Below are positions 1-12,400 of a stretch of DNA of 64,000 nucleotides, piece after piece (positions within the stretch are counted from its first letter, which is position 1; every line of letters begins with the position of its first letter). The DNA comes from Centroberyx gerrardi. Lineage: Eukaryota > Chordata > Actinopteri > Beryciformes > Berycidae. Made by a program: the position numbers and the translations under genes. The notes below the pieces were generated by a model. The model worked only from the letters and a program-made list of their open reading frames with translations, made no database searches and was not told the DNA's origin. Location of the stretch: NCBI RefSeq assembly GCF_048128805.1, contig NC_136004.1:16740185-16804184 (forward strand), in the 5' to 3' direction.

Positions 1-1319
1 GTATTTTAACATCGAAAAAAAATCATTACCACAGTAGTATAATTACCATTAACAAGTTTGGTGGCTTCTACCAGCCTTTACATTGCATTTTACATAGTGT
101 GCCACTGGGTTGGATTTCCCTGGATATCTGCTACATTGCAGTATGGCGCAAAAGGAAATTGCTTTACAACACAAAACAGGAAAAGGGCTGCTATTCTTCC
201 AGTGATGTTTTGATGTTGCTATACCCAGCACCTTTGATGGTCAGTTTCTCCTCTGTGCATGTGTCAAACAGACGATTTAGTGGATCAAATTACACACAAA
301 CCGAAAATAATACTAACATACAGAATAAAATTTATGTTTTTGTTCTTTCTTTTTTTTTCTTTTTTTTTAGAGATAAATAAATTTAAGGTTTGAACCAGAT
401 CAGTCACTAACTGATAATAGCATTTTGTGTAGCTATGCTTATGCCGTTTGTCCCTGGGTCAAAATCATGGAAATATGATATTAATATATTCAGATATTAT
501 TATGAGACATTATTATAACTAAGTGTTTCCGTCATTTTGTGGATTTAATTCGGATTATATCCAGATCCATTTTTTTTTACCTATGGCAAAAATTAATGGA
601 ATTTTTGGATCCTGTTTGTCAACTGTTTTGTTCTTAAAATGAATGAAATAAATGATGTATGACAAAGTTATTACATGTTACCGAATTTTTTAAAATTATT
701 TTGATAACAACCATGCGGCGGTCTTCACTTCAAGATAAGATAAGATAAGATAGCACTTTATTAATCCCCTTGGGGAAATTCACAAAGCCATGGAATGCTG
801 AAATGCTTAGTATGGCTAGCGTTTTTTTTTTTTTTTTTTTTACTTTTTTCATTTCATTTCATGCAGCTTCAAAACCCATCCGAATCCACCTTCACAAATA
901 AAGAAATGCATAATAGAGGAACCTTCGAAAGAAAAAATAATCAAGATTAGCTATATTCATTTTGACATTAATTTGAAAGGGGGTGAGATCCAAGAACCCC
1001 TTATTTGGGGCTTGAGAATACTCCAATCAAAATAGGAGCAGGGCAGTTCATGAGCGACGATTTACGCCCATTTTTGCAGACTGGAAAGCGGACTATTCTG
1101 TTTTTTTAACTATTGAGTGTTTGGTCTTTTCTATATACCATCTTCGGACTGACTCCGCCCCTCCGGGAGGCGCCTCGGCGTGGGAAAGCCCTCCCCCCTC
1201 CACATGTTTACGATACCAGCGAGGCAGGCGATGGACGGGAGTGGATGAGAAACTGATGGTAGGTCGCTTTGACATTTGCAGCTGCAATTATTAAAACTAT
1301 TAAAACAATAAACTCCTCA
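1..1319. other. Upstream intergenic DNA, no gene recognised
   Basis: I see no coding exon here on either strand. The DNA is AT-rich with long T runs (about 349-369 and 822-841). A fish non-LTR tail motif lies at 732-785. A GC-rich patch at about 1140-1205 includes a CCGCCCC-type GC box and could be part of the acacb promoter. The open frames at 49-231, 99-380 and 1093-1287 are short and resemble nothing I know. Confidence 0.5.
732..790 (+). mobile_element. Fish non-LTR retroelement tail (fragment)
   Basis: A run of AAGAT/GATAA pentamers is followed by a CACTTTATTAATCCCC-TTGGGGAAATTC block. I recognise this tail as a motif scattered through teleost genomes at the 3' end of LINE/SINE-type elements. 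A second copy in the opposite orientation lies in a foxn4 intron near 26946. The family name cannot be fixed by eye. Confidence 0.55.
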
Positions 1320-1511
1320 ACAACGGTGCAGTTCAGGCGGCGTACGTTGAGTTTTTGAGATAAGGAAGCACTGAAGCCTGGAGTTAATTAAAAACAATTC
1401 TGAGTAGTTTTAAGTTAGGAAAACTTACAGGGGGGTTTGGCTGTCAGCGCTCGCTAGCTCGCTAGCTATTGAGGAACAACAACATCAACGGACAGTCCGT
1501 TACCTTTTTTG
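1320..1511 (+). promoter_or_regulatory. acacb: Probable acacb promoter-proximal region and non-coding exon 1
   Basis: A good donor, GTAAGC, follows base 1511. The first base of the coding exon (3373) has a clean CAG acceptor but no in-frame start before 3393, so an upstream untranslated exon is required. The stretch ending at 1511 is the best candidate I see, just downstream of the GC-box patch at 1140-1205. It contains a short CGCTAGCT tandem at about 1450-1468. The start of transcription is not visible, and the last exonic base is preceded by T rather than A, so this is a tentative call. Confidence 0.35.
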
Positions 1512-3382
1512 GTAAGCGTAGATTACATGTTTTTACCGTTAAATTGGCTTTTTCTAGATAATGTTTCCAACGATAACCAAGTTAGTATCATAACTATGGC
1601 ATTGCCACAAATGGCTGTCATGCAGGAATGTCCGTTTTTGGCTCAAATACGACGCATAGTAACCAAAACAGTACTCGTAAAAGATTGTAACGGTACACCA
1701 TTTCACTGTCAGGACTGACTTGACTCGCTGCTAATCTTGCTTTACTTTACTTCTTTTTCTTAGTTTTCTGTCACATCTGTTTTGTGGATGGTTGCTAAAT
1801 GTAACCTTTGGTCCACAAAGATTATTTAGTTTTTGTGTTAACGTTGGTGGAAAAGAACAATAGCTGCATTTATGTGTTCAGTTGAGCTGGCAGTTGATAA
1901 GCCACGTCAAACATTTGATTCTGTGACATTTTTGTGCTTTTGACAATCAGCTGAGGTCAGTGTGGGCCATAAGGGTTTACACGTCAAGGATGGAGCTGAA
2001 AGTAAAGCCACTCTTATCCACTTGTATTTGTGATATAAGTTGAGAGTATAGTTGTAATTCACAGTGTTCTTTATTGGGAGTAGTTACATGTTCAGTTACA
2101 TGAAAATCTCGTCTTTGGAAAACTGTGGTAACAGTGCTATTTTGAAAGTAGGATTGTTTTTAAACATGCATGTTTTGTTTTTCCTATCTTTATCACTGAC
2201 TTGAGTTCGTAATTTAAACACCTATTTTTTTTTAACCACTACAGTTTGCCCTTTTTGAAGTAGCCTACTGCCATTTGAAAGAAGCATTGTTGTAGATGCA
2301 TTTTGTAAATGAGTACTTTCAAATTTGAGCTTCATTTGAAAAGTGAGGCTCAATCCCCTCTTAGCTCCTGTAAGTCTCACTGAAGGTCAAATGGATCCTG
2401 AGGACAAATGCCTCTTTGTTTGTGTTGTCAATGTCTCTTTCTCTCACATTGTGTATTAGTGTCATTTTTATTTCTGTGTTTCTGTGTGTGTGCTGCCTCC
2501 AAATTCTCCTTGTAGCTGTTTATATGATTTGGATGCTTGTTCCTCCCCCCTCCCTGTTCATTCCCTCACTGCCGACCTTTACCCCATATGGGAGAAGCAG
2601 CTGCCAGACAGGCTGTTTACTGGTCACTGGCTGGGAAATATAGCCTGACAGGTCCTGCCAGCATGGTGCACTGCATAACTGTATCAATGTATTGAAAAGG
2701 TTCATCTCAAATGACTGCACATTTGACTGTGCACGTTTTAAAATGTATTAATGTTTGCTCAAAATACAATTTGAGTTTACTTCATTGACATTTTGTGCTC
2801 AGCATTCTGCAGAGGCATTTTACTCTTCTTTCTTGTGGTATAAACTTTGTACTTGGGTCTGGGCCTATACAGAGGACAGGCCTCCCCCCTCCCTCCCCCC
2901 CCTGCTTTTGAAGTTGCGCTGAACCACAGATCCTAGCTTGAGTTACCCAGCATGCCCTGTCCTGAGATGGGTTCTGACCTCTGAGCACAGGTCAGGAGAA
3001 ATGTCTCCAGACTAGAATAGGATTAGTAATTAGTAAGCAAAAACACTATGTAGCCTAAAGATTTCTTCATTCACTTAGCTTTAGACTGAGGTATGTAGAC
3101 AAGCATGAAGCTGACTCAGGCTCACATAACTTTGCAGGAAACTCTTTGTACATCAGAAAAAGTTTGATTAAAATGCACCTTTTTCATTCAGTAATTAATC
3201 ATTTAAACAAAATTATTTATTAACTCCTATTTGTAATATACCATGTTAAAGCCATGAATGCAAATCCCATGATGTGCCTGTTTTTCCATGTTGGGTCACA
3301 TATATGATGTGAAAATTAATGTCATCTGTTATCTGATTGAATCATAAAATGTCAACTTTGTCCTTGTTGCAGTCTCAACAGG

Positions 3383-3454
3383 ATGTCTGTGAATGCTCCC
3401 ACTTGCAGTTTTGGGGTTAAGCCTATGGATATTGTTGCTGCTGTGGAGGATTAA
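3383..3454 (+). promoter_or_regulatory. Upstream ORF overlapping the acacb start codon
   Basis: An ATG at 3383 with A at -3 opens a 23-codon frame, shifted from the main frame, that stops with TAA at 3452-3454. It spans the acacb ATG at 3393, whose own context is weak (T at -3, C at +4). The next in-frame acacb methionine, Met27 at 3471-3473, has G at -3 and lies just past the membrane anchor. That it affects translation is inference. Confidence 0.5.
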
Positions 3455-6400
3455 TACCAAGACCATAGCAATGCCCGAGAAAGGAGATGATTCTCCCCGC
3501 AGCTGCGGTCTCCCTGCAGCCCAGGAGGAGACTCCTGCTACACACACCGCTCGTCTGGACGAACATTCCACGGCAACAGTTGCTGCTACCTCAACACACA
3601 ATGAGGATAACAGTCCTCAGGCCAACAGTGCCTCAGCCGCGGGTCTAGAAGTGAAAACAGTGGACACCGAACCTTTGCAGGCCTCGTCTGAGGCGAAGGC
3701 AAAGCAGCCATCAGCACCAGCCGCCTCCCAGACACCTTCCAGACGCACCGTGCCAAAGCTCAGTTCGGGGCCCGAGGCGAGGGAACGCCTCAAGTTCATT
3801 CTGGGAGCATCGGAGGATAATTCTTCAGATGAGGAGCCTCTGGTCACCAAACCCCCCTCTCGTCCGTCTCAGCCACCGGCCTCCACCATCACCTGCTCCC
3901 CTCTGCAGGCGACCTCAGCAGCAGCACAGCCCACGTCCTCAGGCATGAAGTAAGGTCTTGCCAAGCTTCTCTTATTTAAGTGAACTTTATGTCTAGGGTC
4001 AGGGTCAGACATGTCGCCTCATGTGAATATAGACATAAAAGCCCAGTGTAGAGGTTGCAACTCTGGCATGTGAGGAAAGCATGGAAGCATGCGGCCATCA
4101 AATATTGGCGTGAGTGAGATGGGGTTGGTTTTCAGTGTTGTGGCTCAAAAATCTATTGTCGGGGGCGGGTCAAACCTGCGGCCATGTTACCATACTGTTC
4201 CTAGTACGTACCCTGTCTCCGCACGCTGCGTGTGATCACCTGACTACGCCGTGCTGCCCTGTGTTGTTTGTCGCATGCCAAACTCCCCTGCTCTATTATT
4301 GGAACAAGTGCCTGTGACTTTGAAAACTGGTGTGAGTTCAGGACACAACACGGTTAAAAGATTGGCTGGCAAACACACTTTCAACGGCTTTTTTCTTTAA
4401 ATTTTTTATAGTTTGCATAGTTAAGACAGAGTTATTTTTGTACCCAGCAATGATATGCGATATGATGGATGTTCAGAGTAGTTGTTGGCTGCGCACAGCT
4501 ACTGTACGTGTTCAGCTTGACAAAAGTTTAGTTGGCCCGTCTCATCCAAATGCATAAAGGGTCACTCGGTGTTTATGCACGGGGCAGGACATGTAGGAAT
4601 CACCATGAAGGGGAGACAGGTAAGAGATTTTCCTCTGCTACTACAGCTTAGCTTTAGATGCATCTCCCTGTGGTTCAAGGGAACAGTTTTGATAACCCAA
4701 CCATATCATGGAGGAATCTCACGCAGCAGTAGCCAACGCACACCTCAGGACAAATGTTTAATGGAAATTAAATGTGTTTTCTGATATGCTTCTCTAGTCA
4801 CACCTGAAGGCTTCGGTCTCATTGTGGCCAAAAACTTTGGCTTCAGTTTTTGTCTGGATAATAGTTGTTCTCTTGGTAGATGGAGTAGAACAAGAACTTG
4901 GGTCGTGGTGTTGGCTAGCTTGTGTGTATTTGCTGTGGATCTGATAGCCTATGTGATAGAGCCTACGTGTGTTCAGTCTCCTTCCTCAGGGATCTGTCTG
5001 AAGGATATTTTGCTGCACATGTGGGAGGGGAGAAAGGTGGGAGTGCCTGAGAGGAAGGGCTTTGTGGAGGTCTCTTTTGGTCTTGGTTTTGGTCTTAGAT
5101 TTCAAAATGTATTCACACTTTAAGCTTGCACGATAATGGAGGGGAATGGCGGTCAAAGTCTCAACTGGTTTCAGTGTCTCAAAAGGTTAGTCCCATGATA
5201 AGATGTTGGTTTCCCTTCTTTGTAATTTGAAACTCTGACCACAATGTTTGTTTTGTGCACAGTTGTCACATATGCTTTATGTCAGAGTAATAGAAATTAC
5301 GTAGGTCTAAATGTGCATAATTAGTTTGCAATGAGTTTGAATAGATTTACAATTTTTGCAGAAGTAGTAAAACCTTCTGCATAGTTACAGTGTGGCTATA
5401 GTTATGTAACTGTGCAGAGCTTGTAGAGGCACGTGTAAGTTTGAGGAAATTAAAAAAAAAACACTTCAACAATTTGCTTTCCCTAGAGGAGGGAAGTGTA
5501 AGACAGACCAGCAAGAACTTTGCAGTGTTAAAGAAATAGCAGTTAACCTGCATGTTTTGCCACTAATTACACTCCTTAAAGTCCCCAAGTTATGCCCTGT
5601 TCTCAGTTATGCCCTCATATGCCAGAAGAGGAACTAATCAAAAGTGCATGACAACAAGCTGAAACAAGTTATCAAAAAAAGAAATGGTTCCACAATTGAG
5701 TGCAATCTCCAGTCACTGAACAAACTGCACTATAAGAGAGTTGCGTCTAAAGTTCATATCATCCCAGACGATATTGCTCTCCAACTTCACAATATAGCCT
5801 ACTGATGCAACACAGGAGTTCTTTCATAGCTTAACACGTCCCAGAAATTCACCAAAGGTTCAAGAGGTTTGTGGTGCAAGTGCGATAAGACTTTGGAATG
5901 AACTAGGCATGAGCCAGCAGATAATTTTCATGGTACAAATATCTTGGCAAATGTTGTTATTATGTATCCACTTTTGTTCTCTCTATGTGAGCAGTGTCCT
6001 GAATGTGCCTTGTTGTGGTTCAGTGATGAAGGATTTTCCTACAATAAAATACTATATATGTCAGTATAGTTTGGTTCGACTGCTTTTGCATTTAATAACT
6101 TAAATACTCCTTTTTATCCTGCAAGAATCTGTAGTAATAGTTAACCAGATGAGATGAGCTTTGTAAACTAAAAATGGAGCTTGCAACTTTTCAACCTCTT
6201 GAGCCATTTTAGATGTGATTGGATGATTACATTATGACTTGTGGAAGCCATTGTAAAATATGAATTTTTCACTATTTAGTAAACAGGATTACGTCATGAA
6301 TATAATGATCTATTGAAATATGTTTTGCACCCAATATTTTAGGATCTGTTTTCATGATAAATACAAATGCTGTTGGACAATTTATCTGATAAAGCTGTCT

Positions 6401-9400
6401 GAATAAAGCTGACAGACTGGACTTTGATTTTGATTTTGTCATTTCACAACCAAAGTAATAAGAGTGTGCATGCAAATCTTCAAGCACTGGTTTCTGTCCA
6501 CATACAGTGCTTTTTAAGCTCACTTAAATACCCAGGCTGCATATAGTAGGTTGCCTAGCTATTGGAGCATTTGGATTTCTATTTTTTTCTATCTTTTGGA
6601 GCTTCTGGAAACAGCCCACTAGGCATGTCACCTTATAGGACTGAGGTAAACAGTCAGTATGAATGTTTTTTTTTTTGCTGACACCATATTTACCTTTTAT
6701 TGGCTCTCCTGTGGTGAACATCCTATAAGAGTGGAAACCAAGAGTGATAGCCATGACCCAATCTCTGTAGGTAAGAGAGTCTGGTAACGTCGATCAGATT
6801 CCACTGTTTGGTGAGTGGTTCTATGAAGAGCAGTGGTTAGGTGTAATTTTGAAGATAAGGCCAGACATAAACGGGCTGGTCCGTTTAGGCTTACCCGTTG
6901 TAGCGAAAGACTGAACTTTGACTTTTTGATTTTCAGTGCTGTTGTTACCTTGTTGCAGTTATGTAGTCTGTTCACAGTCCCTGATTCCCACAGGTCTGTG
7001 GCTGTTTGCTAGAGGCACTGTAGTCTCTGTTGCTGTTTACTTGTGCTTGGACATGACATTGTGTTGGATGATATGCAACCTGCAGTTTCTTGAATATTTG
7101 TTTTGATTTAATATAGGTTACAGCAGACATACTGAATGGATTATACCCAGTGCATAGACAGGCAAGTCAATTAACCGTTAGTTTTCTACTCCAGGCCTAG
7201 CATGTCTGGTCCTCACTTGGTGAAAAAAGGACGAGAACACAGAAAAATGGATCTTCAGAGAGACTTCACGGTGGCCTCGCCTGCTGAGTTTGTCACCCGC
7301 TTTGGTGGCAACCGTGTCATTGATAAAGTAAGAATAATCTTTTCTGCATTTCTGAAACTCTTATCTCTATAATTTCTTTTGGAGTGGTTAATGGCATTGC
7401 AGCAGTAGAATGCACTCTTATCTTCCCAGCTCTGTCTCTCTCAGACTCGTCCAGCTGCCTCTTCTTCTGTTGCAGGTGCTAATAGCTAACAATGGTATAG
7501 CTGCAGTCAAATGTATGCGTTCTATCCGTCGCTGGTCCTACGAAATGTTCCGGAATGAGAGGACCATCCGTTTCGTCGTCATGGTAACCCCTGAAGACTT
7601 GAAAGCTAATGCAGGTCATTATGAACTTGATACTTTTATTACCCAGTGGTTATCTAGGTAAGGGTGAGAGGGAAACACTTTAAACTGTGTGTGTTAACTG
7701 TGAGTCAGCTGTGTGAATTCATGTTTTACCAGGCTGCTATAGAAAGCAGCGATTTCCTGAAAACATGCACTGAACAACAAGTGTTATGTGCTGCTCTTTT
7801 TCCCCTATAGAGTACATCAAAATGGCAGACCATTATGTACCTGTACCCGGTGGGTCCAACAATAACAACTATGCCAATGTAGAGCTGATAGTGGACATTG
7901 CCAAAAGAATCCCAGTACAGGTACACCTCACCATTTATTTACATTCACAACAGTGTTGTCGGAGAGAAAGAAGTTTTAGTCTGAATGATCTCTGAGTTAT
8001 ATCTGTTTTCCTTTACCTTCTCCAACTGTCAATAAACTGTCTGTGTTTATCACTATCAACAGGCTGTGTGGGCCGGTTGGGGCCATGCTTCAGAAAATCC
8101 CAAATTGCCTGAGCTGTTGAACAAGGCAGGAATATCATTCTTAGGTACAATCCAGTCTGAAACCACAGTATAGTCATATTATTTTGGTTTGGTTCGTTTG
8201 TACCTGCGTCACATGATTTGGTGGGATGACGATGGCTGTTCATGTCTCAGGGCCATCCAGTAAGGCCATGTGGGCTCTCGGAGATAAGGTGGCTTCGTCC
8301 ATTGTGGCCCAGAGTGCCGACATTCCCACCCTGCCATGGAGCGGATCAGGTGATGCACGATCCCCCTCATTATCTCAGTTGTGCTATATAATCTAGCACT
8401 GATTGCACTGTCAGCGCTTGGAATTAGTTAGACTCCCTGACATATATTTTAAAGTTCCTATCTGTGCATCTGTGCAAAACAAAGTCTAATTTTTGTCAAT
8501 ATTTGGCAGCGCTTTCATGTTGTAACCTTGCATGTCTCGGTGCTCCAGGTCTGAGGGTGGACTGGGGAGAGGAGGACCAAAGACTGGGCAATGTAATCAG
8601 TGTTCCTCCAGAAGTCTACATACATGGCTGTGTTCGTGACGTAGACGACGGGCTGGCAGTAAGCATTACTAGCAAAGTCTTCATAACAATATCGATACAT
8701 TTGGTATTCTCTTTTTTTTTAATTAGTCCCCGGACATAAGTATCTTTGGGTAAGTTGTATTTTATGTGCTTTCTTTCTGAAGGGAGCTGACAGAATCGGT
8801 TATCCAGTTGTTATCAAGGCCTCTGAGGGTGGAGGTGGAAAGGGTATCCGGAAGGTAGAAAGTTCTGAGGACTTTCCCAACTTCTTCAGACAGGTTTGTT
8901 TGATTACATTTTACAAGCTAATGCTCTGTCTAAATTCTATGTATTTTTGCAAACACTACATATACTGGAAGTTAGTGTAATTCTTAGAGTTTGCTTGTAT
9001 TTTGAGTGCAGGTTCAGGCTGAGGTACCTGGCTCGCCCATCTTCATCATGCAGCTGGCCCAGCAGGCGAGGCACCTTGAGGTCCAGATACTGGCTGACCA
9101 GTATGGTAACGCTATCTCTCTGTTTGGACGAGACTGCTCCATCCAGAGAAGGCACCAGAAGATCATAGAGGAGGCCCCTGCCACTATAGCCGCTCCCTCA
9201 ACGTTTGAGCAAATGGAACGGGTGAGTTATTTTTACTGTACATAATTATTTTGCTAACCTCAATTAACTCATCGGCTGTGTTTTGACATCATGTTCACAT
9301 TTTCCAAATGTCCCCTCTCTGTGATCTAGTATGCTGTGCGGCTGGCTAAGATGGTGGGGTATGTGAGTGCAGGAACTGTAGAGTACCTCTTCTCTGAGGA

Positions 9401-12400
9401 TGGCAGCTTCCATTTTCTGGAGCTGAACCCCCGGCTGCAGGTGGAACACCCCTGCACAGAGATGATTGGAGACGTCAACCTGCCTGCTGCCCAGCTTCAG
9501 GTAAACCTTTATCACTGGACACTCAAAACAGTAATTACACCACAGGAATGAAATCTCATCATGAGAGCAGCTGAGACTATATGTAGAGATCCAATTCATT
9601 TTAACTCAATGTTTTCATCTGTGATAGATTGCGATGGGGATCCCCCTCCATAGAATTAAGGACATCCGCTTGTTTTATGGAGAAACTCCATGGGGCGACA
9701 GCACTATTAACTTTGAGGCCCCAGACTGCATGCCTTGTCCAAGAGGGCACGTCATAGCTGTTCGGATCACCAGTGAAAACCCTGATGAGGTGCGACTCGT
9801 TGATCTCGTCAACATTCATCACAGACATACCACTCTATTTCTTATATATTTTTAATGTGGACGACTGACTTGTCCTTGTTGTCTCTCACAGGGGTTCAAG
9901 CCCAGTTCGGGCACTGTGCAGGAGCTGAACTTTCGCAGCAGTAAAAACGTCTGGGGTTACTTCAGTGTTGGGGCCACTGGTGGTCTGCATGAGTTTGCAG
10001 ACTCCCAGTTTGGACACTGTTTCTCCTGGGGCGAGAACCGTGAGGAAGCCATTTCGTAAGTCTCTTTATTGTTCTGATGTCATCATCATATCTAGATCTT
10101 TTGCAATTAAAGTGGTTGTTGGGTGTCCTGTCTACTCTGTGGTAACAGCCACTAATGCAATACCTGTGTGTGGTAATTGCCCATAATGCAATAAAACTAA
10201 ACAAACACAATGCAATATCCAGCCAATAATATAATAAAATCTAGAGACAATAATGCAAGAGTATTTTTGCCACTAATGTAATAACTTTCTTACATTTTTG
10301 GCAAAAACGCTATTCAAATGCTATGATAATTGATTTTTTTTACACGGATAACAAATATAGGCTGAATAATTTAATATCAACATATAACATAAAAACACAT
10401 TGATATCTTGTATGGTTTATGTGTTTGATGGGTGTTGTATCTACCATGTGCTTCAGGAACATGGTGGTGGCTATGAAGGAGCTGTCCATCAGAGGCGACT
10501 TCAGGACCACAGTTGAATACCTCATTAAGTTACTAGAGACAGAAAGCTTTAGAAACAATGACATTGACACCGGCTGGCTGGATCATCTCATTGCAGAGAA
10601 AGTGCAGGTAGGGGTCTGAGGAGACAAAGCTTCATTACACAGCTGGATAATGATTGGACACAGGATCACTGAAGTTGTTGTTTTTTAGTTTCTTTGCTGT
10701 ATTTGATCATTTGAGCCGCATTTTCTTTCTGTAGGCTGAAAGACCAGATACCATGCTGGGCATTGTCTGTGGAGCGTTACATGTTGCTGACGCCAGCTTC
10801 AGAAAGAGCATGTCCGACTTCCTACATTCACTAGAAAGGTCAGTAGTACAACACCTCTTCTTACTGATGTAGCTGCAGTTGTTATTCTGTGTTCATGTAA
10901 TGGACTTTATTTCAATAAACACTATTTATACATTTATACATCATTTATTTAAACATCTATAGAGGCCAGGTACTCCCTGCGGCCAGTCTCCTCAACTCTG
11001 TCAATGTGGACCTTATATATGAAGGAGTCAAATTCTGCCTCAAGGTATCTGACTCTTTCTCTTCACTCATTTGCTGTTCGACTTAACATCTTACCTTTTT
11101 TTCTAATCAATAACCGTCTTGATTTTTTCTGCAGGTTGCTCGCCAGTCCCCAACAACTTATGTCATCATTATGAATGGCTCAGACATTGAGATCGATGTC
11201 CACAGGCTGAGTGATGGCGGCCTTCTGCTTTCGTATGACGGCAGCAGCCACACCACCTACATGAAGGAGGAAGTGGACAGGCAAGACAAGCTGCACAATC
11301 ATGGCTAAAATTTATTCATTTTCCATACCAATCAACCGATCAAGCCTTATTCTACCCACTTGGTGAAAGAGTGGCAAATATAATTTGTTTTATGTTAGTG
11401 AATCATAGTAACTTGATATATCAAGTGAAAATTGAATGTTTTTTGTTTTTAAGAAATGTAAATTGTCACTTTTTTCAAACTTTCAGCTGCCCAGCAATCT
11501 AGTTAGCCAGTAGTCACTACCTAGCCAACAGCTACCAGCTAACTAGGCCACATGCATACATGTTTTTAGACAATAGTCAATTTTAGCTTGAAAAATTCAA
11601 ATGTCATTTCTGAATTAATTCATGCAACTAATCCATTCTTTAAATCGGTTCAATATGAGCGTGACAAATTCAAATTCATGCAATTCAAATACAATCTCTG
11701 CTGGCACTAATCTCTCTCCAGATATAGTAGGCAATTTATTTGCTTTATTTATTTCTGTTTTTCTTTCGTTTTTGACACCACAGCTACCGCATCACCGTTG
11801 GCAACAAGACGTGTGTGTTTGATAAGGAGAAGGATCCCACAGTGCTGAGGTCGCCCTCTGCTGGTAAACTGCTGCAGTACATGATTGAGGATGGAGGCCA
11901 TATTTCTGCAGGATACTCCTATGCAGAGATTGAGGTGAATGTTGACAGACTTTGGTGAAATGTGTGAAACTGTAATCACTTCTTGAGGCATGCTGAACAT
12001 TGATGTGTTTTTGTTGACCTGCTGTTTATGTTATGGATTCAGGTGATGAAGATGGTGATGACCCTAACAGTGCAGGAGTCTGGTTGTATCCACTTTGTAA
12101 AGAGACCTGGGGCGGTCCTGGAGCCTGGCTGCGTGGTCGCACGCATGGACCTGGATGACCCCAGCAGTATCCATCTGGTAAGTTAATCCGAGTTTATCAC
12201 AAGCTACTGTGCATACATGGATCACTTTATCGTGGCTTGAAATGTATATATTTATATATATAAAGTCCCTAGCCATTCTCATGTGTTTTGGCCTGGGCTA
12301 GTAACATATCAGAATGGCCTTGTTTGATCAGTTTTCCCTGTATAAAAAATGACATTGCAAAGTGTTTACTGTGGGCTGGCAGAGTCCAGTAGCTGCTCTG

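Larger units (their letters stand above)
3373..7327 (+). other. acacb: acacb N-terminal module: mitochondrial anchor, Ser/Thr-rich linker, AMPK site
   Basis: Coding exons 1 (3393-3949) and 2 (7195-7327) are shown. Residues 2-18 are almost wholly hydrophobic and end in W-R, as expected for an anchor. Residues 27-185 form a low-complexity Ser/Thr/Pro/Ala linker with an acidic EDNSSDEE patch, which resembles the SSDED region of mammalian ACC2. The AMPK site follows as [10 protein letters not shown]. Ser190 should match human Ser222, with Met at -5, a basic residue at -4 and Leu at +4, the AMPK consensus. The Lys186 codon is split by the intron (AA then G). Confidence 0.9.

Noticed and set aside
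5580-5925. LINE reverse-transcriptase-like fragment in acacb intron 1
   Set aside because: A hint of coding-like sequence only; no continuous frame or recognisable motif.
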